From Alteromonadaceae bacterium BrNp21-10 (GTDB taxonomy: Bacteria > Pseudomonadota > Gammaproteobacteria > Enterobacterales > Alteromonadaceae): a DNA stretch of 64,000 nt. Made by a program: the position numbers and the translations under genes. The stretch spans positions 52,009-116,008 of the forward strand of contig JAUHQD010000013.1 of assembly GCA_030418115.1 (NCBI GenBank), in the 5' to 3' direction. Shown here in pieces: positions 35,534 through 45,616 of the stretch; positions within the stretch are counted from its first letter, which is position 1; every line of letters starts with the position of its first letter. A model generated the notes under the pieces. The model was not told the DNA's origin, searched no databases, and saw only the letters and a list, made by a program, of their open reading frames with translations.

Positions 35534-38500
35534 GTGCGCTTTAAATTATTTATCAAACGACGAGGTGTGATTACATACCTACTGGTGCTTTTTTGTAGCT
35601 TGATGCTGCAGGCTCCAGCGACCGCCACTATATCTGATATTCAGTTTGAAAACTTCACAACGGCCAATGGCCTCTCACAAAATAGTGTTATTGATATTGT
35701 TGAAGATAACCAAGGTTTTTTATGGATAGCTACAGAAGGCGGGTTAAATCGCTTTGATGGCTATGAATTTAAAAACTACTCTGCACGTGCTTCTACAGCA
35801 GAAGGTATAACCAACCAATTAATCCATCAGTTATATATTGATAAGCGCGGCACCCTATGGGTAGCGAGTAATGAAGGCTTATATCGTTATAATCGAGCAA
35901 AAGATAGCTTCATCCGCTTCAATCAAAACAATAGTCAATTAAAATCCAACAACATTAGCTATATCACTGAAGATATTAATGGGAATTTATTAGTAGCAGT
36001 GCACGCTGGGCTATTTGAGTTCGTCGAAAACCAAAATAAGTTTAGCGAATTATCTTTCTCTGGCCCTGCCATTATCCCTAAAAACATCACCGTCATGCAT
36101 GCTGAACAAAATCGAATTTGGATTGGCAGCCATGGCGAGGGTATTTTCGTTTTGGATAAAGCAACCAATAAATTATGGGCTTTAGAAGATGCCGATAATC
36201 CTTGGGGTATAAATATTACCGCGCGCTATCTTTTTGACTTTAAAATATTTAATGAGCAATATTGGTTAGCAACAGAGCTTGGCGTTTTGGTTTTAGATAA
36301 ATTTGGCACTGTAGTCAATCAATACAATACCGAGACCAAACCAGCTCTGGTATACGATATTGTCCGAACGATAGAGATGGATCATAGAGGTGATGTATGG
36401 TTCGGCACTGAAAGCGGCATCACCATTCTGAATATCCAAAAGCAAACGAGCTTTTCCATTAACCAAGATGTTCAAGAACTGATTTCCTTAAAAAACGATC
36501 ATATTCTTAAGATTTACCTAGACTCTTCGCAAACAATTTGGATTGGCACACTCACCGGTGGGATGCATAAATATAATCAGCACTCCGCAGCCGTAAAACA
36601 TTATCGTTCTCAGAACGACACAACAATTTCATTGTCGGATAATGTAATCTGGGCCATTGACGAATCAAATGACGGTAATATTTGGATTGCCACACAATCC
36701 GGTGGCTTGAATTTATTTGATAAGACCAATATTACCTTCACGCATTTTTTGAATGAGTTGGATTCTAACATTTGGGATCTGGCAATTGATGCAGACAATA
36801 AAATTTGGATCGCCACCGATAAAGGCATTTTAGTTTATGTCTACCAACAAAATACCCTAGAGCTAGTAAATAGCTTCTTCCCTGAAATGTTAGTGCCAAA
36901 TATTAACCTTTATGCTGGGCAAGTTTGGACCGGTGGTAAAGGCGAAATTGTTGGCATTGACACCAATACTTTCGAAGAAACTACATTATCCCTTGGTGAT
37001 GCAAAAATCACCTCTGGTTTTCCATTACTCGCAGACAGTAACCATTACCTATGGGTAGCCACGGAAAAAGGCTTGTTGCAACTAGATTTAAATAACAAAA
37101 GTGTCCCCCCTAAGCAAATACCCATCGGCAGTATTCAACCTAATTCGATGACTGAAGGGATTGATTCTTTTTGGCTGACGAGTGTTAACAACGAAATTAT
37201 TAAGTTAGATAAAAAAACATTAGCGTTCCAACGCGAATACAATATTGAAAAGCTAATCAACAATAATGTGGTGATGTCTTTACGCCGACGCGGTGACGAT
37301 ATGTGGTTAACTACACGTAATAGCCTCAGCCGAATTTCATTAACAGATGGCCGCGTTAAGTTACATATTCCTCAAGAAGTACTGGATGAAAATGATATTA
37401 ATGAAGGTGCTTTATTAATCACATCCGATGAAAAAGTATTGATAGGTGGAGCCAATGGCATTTGGGCAATATCACCAAAATTATTTGAAAATAAAGTTAA
37501 ACTTTTGCAAAGTAAAAAGCCGGTTTTTACCGACTTGCTAATATTCAACCAATCCGTGCCATTTAATGAACTATCCAGCCGATCGACAGAACCCGTTTTT
37601 TTGACTGACAAAGTGAGCCTGCAAAATTCCGACTCGCCGTTTTCATTAAAATTTGCTCAACTTGATACGGTTGATCCAGCTACCGTAGAATACCGCTATC
37701 AAATGATGGGACTATCCGATCAATGGTTAAACGCCGATAGTAAAATCCGTCAGGCAACTTTTACCAATCTTGGCTTCGGCTCCTATCAATTACGTGTGCA
37801 ATCACGGGAACCAGGTGGTCCTTGGTCACAAACAAGCGAAATTGACATTCACGTCGCTGCGCCTTTTTGGCTTAACTTTTATGCGTTAGTTGCCTACGGT
37901 ATATTTATAGCGCTATTAATCATCTATTGGCTGAGACAATTCCATATTCGCCGTGCTGCACAACAACGGTTAAGTGAAAGTGAAGAACGTCTAAAAATGT
38001 CATTGTGGAGCAGTGGTGATGAGTTATGGGACTGGGATATCGGCAAGAATGAAATTATTCGAGCCAACACTTGGGGAACCATCGCCTTTCCACAAGATAA
38101 TCAACGCGCGATGATCAAAACCGCGTCTAATATTCATGAAAATGATATCTCCAGAGTGCAAGAAACACTGCGCGCGCACTTACGTCAGAAGTCTGACTAC
38201 TACGAAGTCACCTACCGAGTCAAAGATGAAGACGGTAGTTGGATGTGGATATTAGATCGCGGCAAAGTGGTATCCTGGAATGAGAAGCAACCGTTGCGTA
38301 TGTCGGGTACCTTAAAGAATATCAATCACTTAAAACAAGCCGAAGAACAGCTACATTTATTTAAACGTTCCATTGAAAATATTTCTGATGGGGTATTTAT
38401 TACAGGGCGTGACTTTAAGTTTATCTCTGTCAATCAATCCTATTGCAATATTACTGGTGAAACCAAAGCGCAGGCACTGGCCAGCTACTTATCATTCCAT

Positions 38501-40021
38501 CAGTATCCAGAATCCTTCACCCTACAGATCAAAAAAGCCCTATTACAAAAACGTAATTGGTTAGGCGAAATTGATTCCGTCAGAATTAATGGTGAACAAT
38601 ATCAAATCGAATTAAATATCGATGCTATTTTTGACGAAGACAATAAGATATCCCATTTCGTAGGGGTGTTCTCGGATATTACCGCGCGTAAAGAGACCGA
38701 AAAAGAATTACTAAAATTAGCCAATTCCGACACCCTTACCGAGTTACCTAATCGTTCTTTCTTTCTTGCCACCATGAAAAACCTAGTACGTAAGAATATT
38801 GACCACGTATTAATTTGTATGGATATGGATAACTTTAAGAAAATTAACGACTCCTTAGGCCATCAGACTGGTGATAAACTGATTAAGCACATTGCCATAC
38901 GCCTGCAACATTTAGTCGGTAATAATGAAACCTGCTACCGCCTTGGGGGTGACGAATTCAGCATACTTATTGAAAACAATACGGATATGCACAAGGTTAC
39001 CCATTTAGCGCAAGGTATTCTTTCGGAAATGATGCGACCCTTTAACCTCAACCGCCAGGAATTTGTATTAGGTTGTAGTGTGGGGATTGCCTTTTACCCG
39101 AATGATGGTGAAACCCCGCAGGAATTACTTAAAAATGCCGATACTGCGATGTATTTCGCTAAAAATGCCGGCGGTAATAAGTACCAATTCTTCTCCGGTG
39201 AGATGAACCAGAATGCGGTTCGCCAGTTACAAATTGAAACGTTGATACGTCATGGCTTAAAAGAAGATCTATTCAGTGTTTTCTATCAACCGAAGGTAGA
39301 CGTTGCCTCTGGCGATTTAGTCAGCATGGAGGCGCTGGTACGCTTTGAACACCCAGATAAGGGCATTATTAGTCCCAGTCAGTTTATACCGTTAGCGGAG
39401 AACACAGGCCAAATTATTGCCATTGGCGAGAGGGTGTTACTCAAAGCTTGTACTGACACCAAACATTGGGTTGATCAGGGCATGTTTGCCGGTCGCGTGG
39501 CGGTTAATTTATCCGCTCGCCAATTTGAACTGCCCGATCTTGACGAACGTATTGCCGCCATACTTCGCAAAACCGGTTTATCACCACGTTATATAGAACT
39601 AGAGATCACCGAAGGCACCTTGATGCAAAATCCTGAGCAAGCTTTAGGGCTAATGCAGCGCTTGCGGGATATGGGTATTCATTTAGCCCTTGATGACTTT
39701 GGTACCGGCTATTCCTCATTAGCCTATTTAAAGAAATTCCCACTTAATACCTTAAAAATTGATAAGGCCTTTATTGACGATATTGTCACCAGTGAAACCG
39801 ATAGACATATGGCATCCGCTATCATTACCATTGCGCATAATCTTGGTTTATCGGTGGTAGCAGAAGGGGTGGAAGATGAGAAGCAGTTGGCAATATTACG
39901 TCGTTATCAATGTGAAATGATCCAAGGCTTTTTGTACAGCAAACCCCTCAATAAAGAACGTTTTCATCGATTACTATCCGAAAGCCACACCATGAAAAAA
40001 ATGATCAAACACAAAGTATAA
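35534..40021 (+). CDS. Large propeller-sensor GGDEF-EAL protein (c-di-GMP turnover)
   Basis: Inner-membrane protein of 1495 residues. Order: signal peptide (about 12-32); periplasmic two-component-regulator propeller repeats with recurring phrases such as GFLWIATEGGLNRFDG, GTLWVASNEGLYRY and NIWIATQSGGLNLFD (to about 700); Y_Y_Y domain (about 705-770); one membrane helix (about 778-800); two PAS domains with PAC tails (about 830-1060); GGDEF (LGGDEFSIL near 1138); EAL (MEALVRFEHPD near 1264). EAL catalytic residues look intact (NLSARQFE, LEITEG, LDDFGTGYSS, LKIDKAF, VAEGVED). The GGDEF motif is intact, but no RxxD inhibitory site precedes it. It starts at a GTG after AGGTG. The large periplasmic sensor suggests a carbohydrate or similar ligand. 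Confidence 0.9.
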   Translation: MRFKLFIKRRGVITYLLVLFCSLMLQAPATATISDIQFENFTTANGLSQNSVIDIVEDNQGFLWIATEGGLNRFDGYEFKNYSARASTAEGITNQLIHQLYIDKRGTLWVASNEGLYRYNRAKDSFIRFNQNNSQLKSNNISYITEDINGNLLVAVHAGLFEFVENQNKFSELSFSGPAIIPKNITVMHAEQNRIWIGSHGEGIFVLDKATNKLWALEDADNPWGINITARYLFDFKIFNEQYWLATELGVLVLDKFGTVVNQYNTETKPALVYDIVRTIEMDHRGDVWFGTESGITILNIQKQTSFSINQDVQELISLKNDHILKIYLDSSQTIWIGTLTGGMHKYNQHSAAVKHYRSQNDTTISLSDNVIWAIDESNDGNIWIATQSGGLNLFDKTNITFTHFLNELDSNIWDLAIDADNKIWIATDKGILVYVYQQNTLELVNSFFPEMLVPNINLYAGQVWTGGKGEIVGIDTNTFEETTLSLGDAKITSGFPLLADSNHYLWVATEKGLLQLDLNNKSVPPKQIPIGSIQPNSMTEGIDSFWLTSVNNEIIKLDKKTLAFQREYNIEKLINNNVVMSLRRRGDDMWLTTRNSLSRISLTDGRVKLHIPQEVLDENDINEGALLITSDEKVLIGGANGIWAISPKLFENKVKLLQSKKPVFTDLLIFNQSVPFNELSSRSTEPVFLTDKVSLQNSDSPFSLKFAQLDTVDPATVEYRYQMMGLSDQWLNADSKIRQATFTNLGFGSYQLRVQSREPGGPWSQTSEIDIHVAAPFWLNFYALVAYGIFIALLIIYWLRQFHIRRAAQQRLSESEERLKMSLWSSGDELWDWDIGKNEIIRANTWGTIAFPQDNQRAMIKTASNIHENDISRVQETLRAHLRQKSDYYEVTYRVKDEDGSWMWILDRGKVVSWNEKQPLRMSGTLKNINHLKQAEEQLHLFKRSIENISDGVFITGRDFKFISVNQSYCNITGETKAQALASYLSFHQYPESFTLQIKKALLQKRNWLGEIDSVRINGEQYQIELNIDAIFDEDNKISHFVGVFSDITARKETEKELLKLANSDTLTELPNRSFFLATMKNLVRKNIDHVLICMDMDNFKKINDSLGHQTGDKLIKHIAIRLQHLVGNNETCYRLGGDEFSILIENNTDMHKVTHLAQGILSEMMRPFNLNRQEFVLGCSVGIAFYPNDGETPQELLKNADTAMYFAKNAGGNKYQFFSGEMNQNAVRQLQIETLIRHGLKEDLFSVFYQPKVDVASGDLVSMEALVRFEHPDKGIISPSQFIPLAENTGQIIAIGERVLLKACTDTKHWVDQGMFAGRVAVNLSARQFELPDLDERIAAILRKTGLSPRYIELEITEGTLMQNPEQALGLMQRLRDMGIHLALDDFGTGYSSLAYLKKFPLNTLKIDKAFIDDIVTSETDRHMASAIITIAHNLGLSVVAEGVEDEKQLAILRRYQCEMIQGFLYSKPLNKERFHRLLSESHTMKKMIKHKV

Positions 40022-40342
40022 GTAACCTGAGCTCGGCGTAAAGCCCCCCTTGTCAGTTCAGGTAACTAGGGTATCGCCAAGAAATTGACGCTCTCTAAAA
40101 CCCAGTGAAAGTTTAGTAAACATCTCTCTTATTTCTGATAATTAAATATCATTTATCGACCTTTATTGCACTGAATCCTATTAATTATGCGAGGTTTAGT
40201 GACATTTATGATCTAAAACTTTCAATTTCTAGCCTAACAAAAATTTAATTTATAAAGTTGGCACGATAGTCGCTTAGTACATGTCGAGCTTCGACAATTT
40301 GTCAAGGTTCGTACCTTATAAAAACAAAAGAGGAAAAATATC
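40022..40342. other. Intergenic region upstream of the small 49-residue protein
   Basis: No ORF of note. The segment is AT-rich and must contain the promoter for the small gene at 40343; I see no terminator with a T-run after the GGDEF-EAL gene. Confidence 0.5.
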
Positions 40343-40492
40343 ATGTTAAAAGCTTATGCTATCGCTCTGGTACTATCTACATCTGCTCCTGTTGCTGACA
40401 AAGCGAATGATGGTGCCAAAGAACAATTAAAAGAAGCAGCTCCAACAACTCAAGTATTAAAGCCGCGTGGTGGTGTTGGTCGTACTCGCTAG
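40343..40492 (+). CDS. Small exported-type protein, 49 residues
   Basis: Short gene with a good ribosome-binding site (GAGG nine bases before the ATG). The product begins MLKAYAIALVLSTSAPVADK, a plausible signal peptide ending near Ala18, followed by an Ala/Lys/Glu-rich stretch and a basic Gly/Arg tail (LKPRGGVGRTR). It is followed by a strong terminator, so it forms a monocistronic unit of about 230 bases. I do not recognise it; a secreted peptide or an envelope peptide are both possible. Confidence 0.55.
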   Translation: MLKAYAIALVLSTSAPVADKANDGAKEQLKEAAPTTQVLKPRGGVGRTR

Positions 40493-40560
40493 AACTAGCT
40501 CTTGTGTATGGATAGCTAATTTTCAAACAAATTGCATGTTAGTAAATAAGAGTTACAAAA

Positions 40561-40584
40561 AAAGAGAGATTGCTCTCTTTTTTT
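40561..40584. terminator. Bidirectional terminator between convergent small genes
   Basis: AAAGAGAG-ATTG-CTCTCTTT with A tracts on the left and T tracts on the right acts on both strands. It closes the 49-residue gene (plus) and lies right at the stop codon of the small membrane-protein gene (minus). Confidence 0.85.
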
Positions 40585-40780
40585 ATGCCTGTAAGAAAAT
40601 ATTATGAAAGCAAGTGACCTTACGATAAGCCATGCGCTTTTTGACGTTGAACAGAGGTAACAACAGTGGCCCAGCAATAAGCCCAGCAACAGCCCAGCGT
40701 TTGGCATTCAACGCATGTTTAAAAGATTGTGTGTAGTAATAGATAGAACTTAACAATAATACGCCTAGCGCAAACAACAT
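40583..40780 (-). CDS. Small membrane protein, about 65 residues
   Basis: Starts MLFALGVLLLSSIYYY at an ATG preceded by GGGGGA five bases upstream. Two hydrophobic segments (about 1-17 and 30-48) separated by a basic loop, followed by a basic tail (NVKKRMAYRK), predict a two-helix inner-membrane protein. The frame extends 4 codons upstream to a GTG without need. It is convergent with the 49-residue gene across a shared terminator. No family is recognised. Confidence 0.5.
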   Translation of the reverse strand: MLFALGVLLLSSIYYYTQSFKHALNAKRWAVAGLIAGPLLLPLFNVKKRMAYRKVTCFHNIFLQA

Positions 40781-40865
40781 AAAATCCCCCACTAACGCTA
40801 ATTCACCTAACTAATGTGCCACGCATACTAAGCACCTCACATAAAATGTCCAGCTACGGCTAAAC

Positions 40866-40893
40866 AAAAAAATGCCGAACTGAGCCGGCATTT
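40866..40893 (-). terminator. Terminator of the fadIJ operon
   Basis: On the minus strand AAATGCCGG...CGGCATTT forms an 8-bp stem followed by seven T residues. It starts about 23 bases after the fadJ stop codon. Confidence 0.85.
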
Positions 40894-40915
40894 GTAGGTG
40901 ATATTTGACGACTTG

Positions 40916-43054
40916 TTAATAGAAGGTAGCGTTATCGTTAGCCATTTTGGTTAATATGGCTGCCGGTGTGAATTTTGCCCCCAACAATTTCTGATAATGT
41001 GTTAAACGCGCTACTACGTGATCAATGCCTAAACTGTCCATATAGCGAAATGGTCCACCTAAAAATGGCGGAAAACCAATACCAAAGATAGTAGCAATGT
41101 CGCCATCTCTGGCATTGCGGATAACGCCTTCATCCAAACACATTGCCGCTTCGTTTAACATCAACAATACACAACGCTCAGCAATTTGATCATGGCTCAA
41201 TTTCTGGCTTGGGTTAATGCCCAACAACGAATAAACCGATTCATCGACATTTTTACCCGACTTTTTACCGATATAGTCATAAAGGCCACGCTGGTTCTTT
41301 TTACCCTTGCGATCATCTGCTAGTAACTTAGTAAAAGCATCTGGGGCTTCAAAACGCGGACCCAAATCGGCCACCAAAATCGGGCTAATCTTAGAGCCCA
41401 CATCAATGCCCACTTCATCTAGTAACTTCATAGGGCCAACTGGAAAACCAAAGTTAAGTAACGCTTTGTCGATATGCTCAATGGGCTCACCCGCCAATAA
41501 GATACAGGCGGCTTCATTCATATAGGGTGCCAAAATACGGTTAACATAAAAGCCAGCACCGTCTTTAACTACTATGGGCGTTTTACCTTGCTTACGGGCA
41601 AAGGCCACTGTAGTAGAAATAGTTTGATCAGAGGTTTTTTCATGAGCAATAACTTCTGCCAATGGCATTTTATCTACCGGCGAAAAGTAATGTAGGCCTA
41701 TTACTTGTTCAGGGCGTGCCGCTTTCGCCGCAATCTGAGTAATAGGAATAGATGAAGTATTGGAGGCAAAGATTGTCGTCTCGCGGCAACTTTGTTCCAC
41801 ATCGGCAACCATTTGTTGTTTTAATTCAAGATCTTCAAATACCGCTTCAATAACAATATCGGCATTTTCAAAACCTTTATAGTCAGTACCACCGGTCAAC
41901 ATGGCCAACTGCTTTTGCATTTGTGTGCGGCTGATGATTCTGCGCTTCACTCGCGTATTCAAAATATCGTAGCTGTATTTAATAGCATTGGCGATACCTT
42001 CAGAACGAATATCTTTGATGCGTACCGGCACCTTGGCTTTACCGGTAACAAAAGCGATACCACCGCCCATCAAACCACCACCAAGAATACCCGCCTTCTG
42101 TACTTTTTGCGGCTCAACCCCAGCCACGCCCTGCTCTTTCTTCATTTCCGTGGTGGCAAAGAAGATATTACGCAACTGTTTAGATTCAGGGGTCATCACT
42201 AAATTGCCGAAATAATGGGATTCCAACTTATAACCTTTGACGATATTACCGACACCGGCTTCAATCACATCGATAATACGTTCTGGTGCAGGGTAATTTC
42301 CGCGAGTTTTGCCGACTGTTTGCTTACGCGCCTGCTTGAACAATAGCTGACGGCCGAATGGCGTTTTTTCCAATACCTTACCCACAAGGTTAAGTTTAAC
42401 TGGCTGTGGTTTAGGCTTGCCTTTAGCTGCATAAATAGCCGCAACATCTAACAATACCGATTTAGGCACCACATCATCCACTAAGCCACATTTTTTCGCT
42501 TGCTTTGGACGGAGTTGCTTACCGGTTAACATCATGGTCATAGCTTGCTGAATTCCAATTAACCTTGGTAAACGCTGAGTACCACCGCTACCTGGTAATA
42601 ATCCTAACTGTACTTCAGGCACACCCATAATTGTGCTATCGCTATCACTACACACACGATAATGACAACACAATGCCAACTCCAAGCCACCACCTAATGC
42701 CGGGCCATGAATTGCTGCAACAAAGGGTATTGTCATATCTTCAATACGCTGCATGATGGCTTGACCATCCGCAGACAACGTCTGCGCTTCTAATGCAGTA
42801 GTACAGGCATCAAGCATACTAATGTCGGCACCGGCGACAAACGAATTGTCTTTGCCGCTGGCGAGGATAACGCCTTTAATGTCTTTATTGGCGGCAATCT
42901 GATCTAACACCGCAGCAATTTGTCCACCAAATTCCGCTTTTAGGGTATTCATCGACTCACCCACTACATCCATAGTGATAGTCGCTATGCCCTGATCATT
43001 CACTTGTAATGAAAATGGACTGTCTTTTTCGTTGTTCATGTTTTCGTTAGTCAT
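40916..43054 (-). CDS. fadJ: Fatty acid oxidation complex subunit alpha FadJ
   Basis: Bifunctional enoyl-CoA hydratase / 3-hydroxyacyl-CoA dehydrogenase of beta-oxidation. The ~712-residue product has an N-terminal crotonase domain (about 15-195; VAGADISML, GPALGGGLELALCCHYRV, VQLGLLPGSGGTQRLPR) and NAD-binding 3HCDH domains starting AGILGGGLMGGGIAF. The ATG at 43054 lies nine bases after AGGA; the ATG at 43063 is too close to it. Gene order fadI-fadJ and the separate large terminator match the anaerobic-type fadIJ operon of enterobacteria and Shewanella. Confidence 0.96.
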   Translation of the reverse strand: MTNENMNNEKDSPFSLQVNDQGIATITMDVVGESMNTLKAEFGGQIAAVLDQIAANKDIKGVILASGKDNSFVAGADISMLDACTTALEAQTLSADGQAIMQRIEDMTIPFVAAIHGPALGGGLELALCCHYRVCSDSDSTIMGVPEVQLGLLPGSGGTQRLPRLIGIQQAMTMMLTGKQLRPKQAKKCGLVDDVVPKSVLLDVAAIYAAKGKPKPQPVKLNLVGKVLEKTPFGRQLLFKQARKQTVGKTRGNYPAPERIIDVIEAGVGNIVKGYKLESHYFGNLVMTPESKQLRNIFFATTEMKKEQGVAGVEPQKVQKAGILGGGLMGGGIAFVTGKAKVPVRIKDIRSEGIANAIKYSYDILNTRVKRRIISRTQMQKQLAMLTGGTDYKGFENADIVIEAVFEDLELKQQMVADVEQSCRETTIFASNTSSIPITQIAAKAARPEQVIGLHYFSPVDKMPLAEVIAHEKTSDQTISTTVAFARKQGKTPIVVKDGAGFYVNRILAPYMNEAACILLAGEPIEHIDKALLNFGFPVGPMKLLDEVGIDVGSKISPILVADLGPRFEAPDAFTKLLADDRKGKKNQRGLYDYIGKKSGKNVDESVYSLLGINPSQKLSHDQIAERCVLLMLNEAAMCLDEGVIRNARDGDIATIFGIGFPPFLGGPFRYMDSLGIDHVVARLTHYQKLLGAKFTPAAILTKMANDNATFY

Positions 43055-43065
43055 GCTGTTCATTC

Positions 43066-44376
43066 CTATTCCGTTTCAACGATCATGGCGGCACCGAGTC
43101 CACCTGCAGCACAAGCGGTTAATAAGCCTGTTCCGCCGCCACGACGGTTTAATTCATTCAGCATTTGGGTAATCATACGCGTGCCGGTTGCCGCAAAAGG
43201 ATGTCCATAGGCAATCGAACTGCCCATCACATTAAACTTATCCATATCAATCTCACCAGTGGCTTTGGCGCGATCGAGTTTCTCTTGAGCAAATTTGTCA
43301 CTGGCAAACATTTTAATATTGGCCAACGTTTGTGCGGCAAAGGCTTCGTGCATTTCAATTAAGGTTAAATCTGATAACTGCATACCGGCCCGTTCTAACG
43401 CCATTGGTGTCGCATAAGATGGCCCCATTAGCATGTCTTCCCAGACATCAATTGCAGCAAAAGCATAGCTTTTCAAATAGCCTATCGGCTGATAACCCAA
43501 GGCTTTAGCCTTACTCTCAGTCATCATCAATACCGCTGATGCGCCATCGGTCAATGGCGTAGCATTGGCGGCAGTCACCGTACCGTATTTGCGATCAAAT
43601 ACCGGACGTAATTTGGCATAACCTTCCGAGGTTGAATCAAAACGTACATTGTTGTCTTTTTCTAATGCCCCTTTGTAGGGCTCGGAATAAGCGGTCATGA
43701 CTTCAGAAGATAATTTACCCTCATTCCAACTTTGCGCAGCCAGGGAATGAGAACGATGAGCTAGCGCATCTTGGTCGGCACGGCTTATCTGGTGAGTCTT
43801 GGCCATTTGTTCGGCAGTTTGCCCCATAGATATACCGGTAGAATATTCTGCTACAGCAGGAGGAACTGGCAGTAAATCTTTAAGACCGAGCTTTTTCAAC
43901 ACCGCCCATTTTTGCCCTAAGGTTTTGGTCTTTTGTAAATCCACTAATGCTCTAGCTAAATTCTTAGACACGCCAATAGGTGATACCGATGTCGAATCGG
44001 CACCGCCGGCGATACCCACTTCAATATTGCCCACCAGCATCGATTCAGCCACATTCACTGTAGCCTGAAAACTGGTCGCACAAGCACGGGATACGCTATA
44101 AGCATCAGTGTGTACGTTCATGCCTGTACCCAATACAATTTCACGGGCAATATTTGGCGCCGCCGGCATTTGCACTACTTGTCCATAAACCAACTGCTCA
44201 ATCAAACCCACATCGATGTTATTGCGCACCAACATTTCGTTGACCACCATTTTGCCAAGATCAACAGCGGGCACTCCATGAAAGTGAGTAGCCATTTTTG
44301 CAAAGGGCGTACGTAAACCAGTAACAATCGCAATGCGATCGCCGCTAGCGGTGGTTAATTTTTGGAGTTTTGACAT
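43066..44376 (-). CDS. fadI: 3-ketoacyl-CoA thiolase FadI
   Basis: Thiolase that cleaves 3-ketoacyl-CoA in the last step of beta-oxidation; partner of FadJ. The 436 residues carry the acyl-accepting Cys in [15 protein letters not shown], the His in [11 protein letters not shown] and the second catalytic Cys in [14 protein letters not shown]. Length equals E. coli FadI (436). fadJ follows immediately (ribosome-binding site overlaps the stop), and a FadR-type operator overlaps the upstream region. Confidence 0.97.
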   Translation of the reverse strand: MSKLQKLTTASGDRIAIVTGLRTPFAKMATHFHGVPAVDLGKMVVNEMLVRNNIDVGLIEQLVYGQVVQMPAAPNIAREIVLGTGMNVHTDAYSVSRACATSFQATVNVAESMLVGNIEVGIAGGADSTSVSPIGVSKNLARALVDLQKTKTLGQKWAVLKKLGLKDLLPVPPAVAEYSTGISMGQTAEQMAKTHQISRADQDALAHRSHSLAAQSWNEGKLSSEVMTAYSEPYKGALEKDNNVRFDSTSEGYAKLRPVFDRKYGTVTAANATPLTDGASAVLMMTESKAKALGYQPIGYLKSYAFAAIDVWEDMLMGPSYATPMALERAGMQLSDLTLIEMHEAFAAQTLANIKMFASDKFAQEKLDRAKATGEIDMDKFNVMGSSIAYGHPFAATGTRMITQMLNELNRRGGGTGLLTACAAGGLGAAMIVETE

Positions 44377-44388
44377 AACCTATCCTAT

Positions 44389-44406
44389 TAGTGGTCAGAC
44401 CTGTTA
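44389..44406. promoter_or_regulatory. FadR-type operator upstream of fadI
   Basis: AGTGGTCAGACCTGTT contains the TGGTC-N-GACC core of FadR sites and much of the wider E. coli consensus (AACTGGTCNGACCTGTT). It lies about 14 bases upstream of the fadI ATG, a position suited to repression released by long-chain acyl-CoA. Confidence 0.65.
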
Positions 44407-44635
44407 TCTAGATTGTACCTATAAGCGGCAAAATTTCAATTATTAGCTTAGGGCATGTTGCGCTTTAGTGTTTAAATTTAATCTTTTAACCCGAATTCAA
44501 GTTATTTAAATTCTGTAACATTGTTTTTATTGCATTGAACCTTATATAGATTAGGGTTGTCGCACGGTTGTCCCAGTGACGACGAACCCCTCTTTGAATT
44601 TTATTAATCGCAAAAATGCAGGAACATTGAATAAC

Positions 44636-45592
44636 ATGGCAGCAGAACAATTCAGAAAACTTCAACGTTACCTTGATTCTCAGGTTATTGGCCAACCTTC
44701 ATTAACCAAAAATATTCTTATTGCGCTGTTAGCGAACGGCCATTTATTAGTAGAAGGGCCACCAGGATTGGCTAAAACCAGAGCGGTGACGGCACTTGCC
44801 CATGGCTTAGAAGGGGATTTTCATCGGGTACAATTTACCCCAGACCTATTACCAGCAGATTTAACCGGTACCGATATCTATCGCCCGGAAGACGGTACTT
44901 TTGTTTTCCAGTCAGGGCCACTCTTTCATAACTTAGTATTAGCCGATGAAATTAACCGTGCACCTGCAAAAGTACAGTCAGCATTGCTCGAAGCCATGGC
45001 CGAACGACAAATTACCGTAGGTAATAAAACCTACAAACTGCCCGAACTATTCTTGGTTATGGCAACCCAAAACCCCATTGAGCAAGAAGGTACTTATCCG
45101 TTACCAGAAGCGCAATTAGACCGTTTCTTGATGCATGTAGAAATTGACTACCCTAATGCCGCCACCGAACTCAAAATATTGCATTTGACCCGCGATGAAG
45201 AATTAAGTGTGCCGGTAGAGAAACCATCAGAGCTTACTCAGCAGGATTTATTCGACGCCCGTAAACAAATATTAAAAATTCACCTAGCCGATGCGCTAGA
45301 AGAATATTTAGTGCAATTGATTATTGCCACCCGTGAACCCGAAAAATACGATCCGCAGTTAGCCACTTGGATTGAGTTTGGTGCTAGCCCAAGGGCGACT
45401 ATTGCATTGGACCGTTGTGCCCGTGCTCATGCCTGGCTAAATGGCCGTGACTTTGTCGGCCCCGACGACATTCAGGCGGTATTTCATAATGTATTACGTC
45501 ATCGTTTGTTACTCAGCTATGAAGCCGAAGCGGAAGGCATTACCAGTAATAAAGTGCTGGATAAGATTTTACAGCTGGTCGCTATCCCCTAA
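44636..45592 (+). CDS. moxR: MoxR-family AAA+ ATPase
   Basis: MoxR AAA+ ATPase of 318 residues with Walker A EGPPGLAKTR, Walker B LVLADEINRAP and the sensor region ATQNPIEQEGTYPLPEAQLDR. In the family it acts as a chaperone that works on the VWA-domain proteins encoded beside it. The frame is open from a GTG at 44576, but the ATG at 44636 (MAAEQFRKLQRYL) gives the usual length. First gene of an operon continuing through two VWA proteins and BatD. Confidence 0.93.
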   Translation: MAAEQFRKLQRYLDSQVIGQPSLTKNILIALLANGHLLVEGPPGLAKTRAVTALAHGLEGDFHRVQFTPDLLPADLTGTDIYRPEDGTFVFQSGPLFHNLVLADEINRAPAKVQSALLEAMAERQITVGNKTYKLPELFLVMATQNPIEQEGTYPLPEAQLDRFLMHVEIDYPNAATELKILHLTRDEELSVPVEKPSELTQQDLFDARKQILKIHLADALEEYLVQLIIATREPEKYDPQLATWIEFGASPRATIALDRCARAHAWLNGRDFVGPDDIQAVFHNVLRHRLLLSYEAEAEGITSNKVLDKILQLVAIP

Positions 45593-45616
45593 CAGTGTAT
45601 TGCGAAAACCAAGAAT

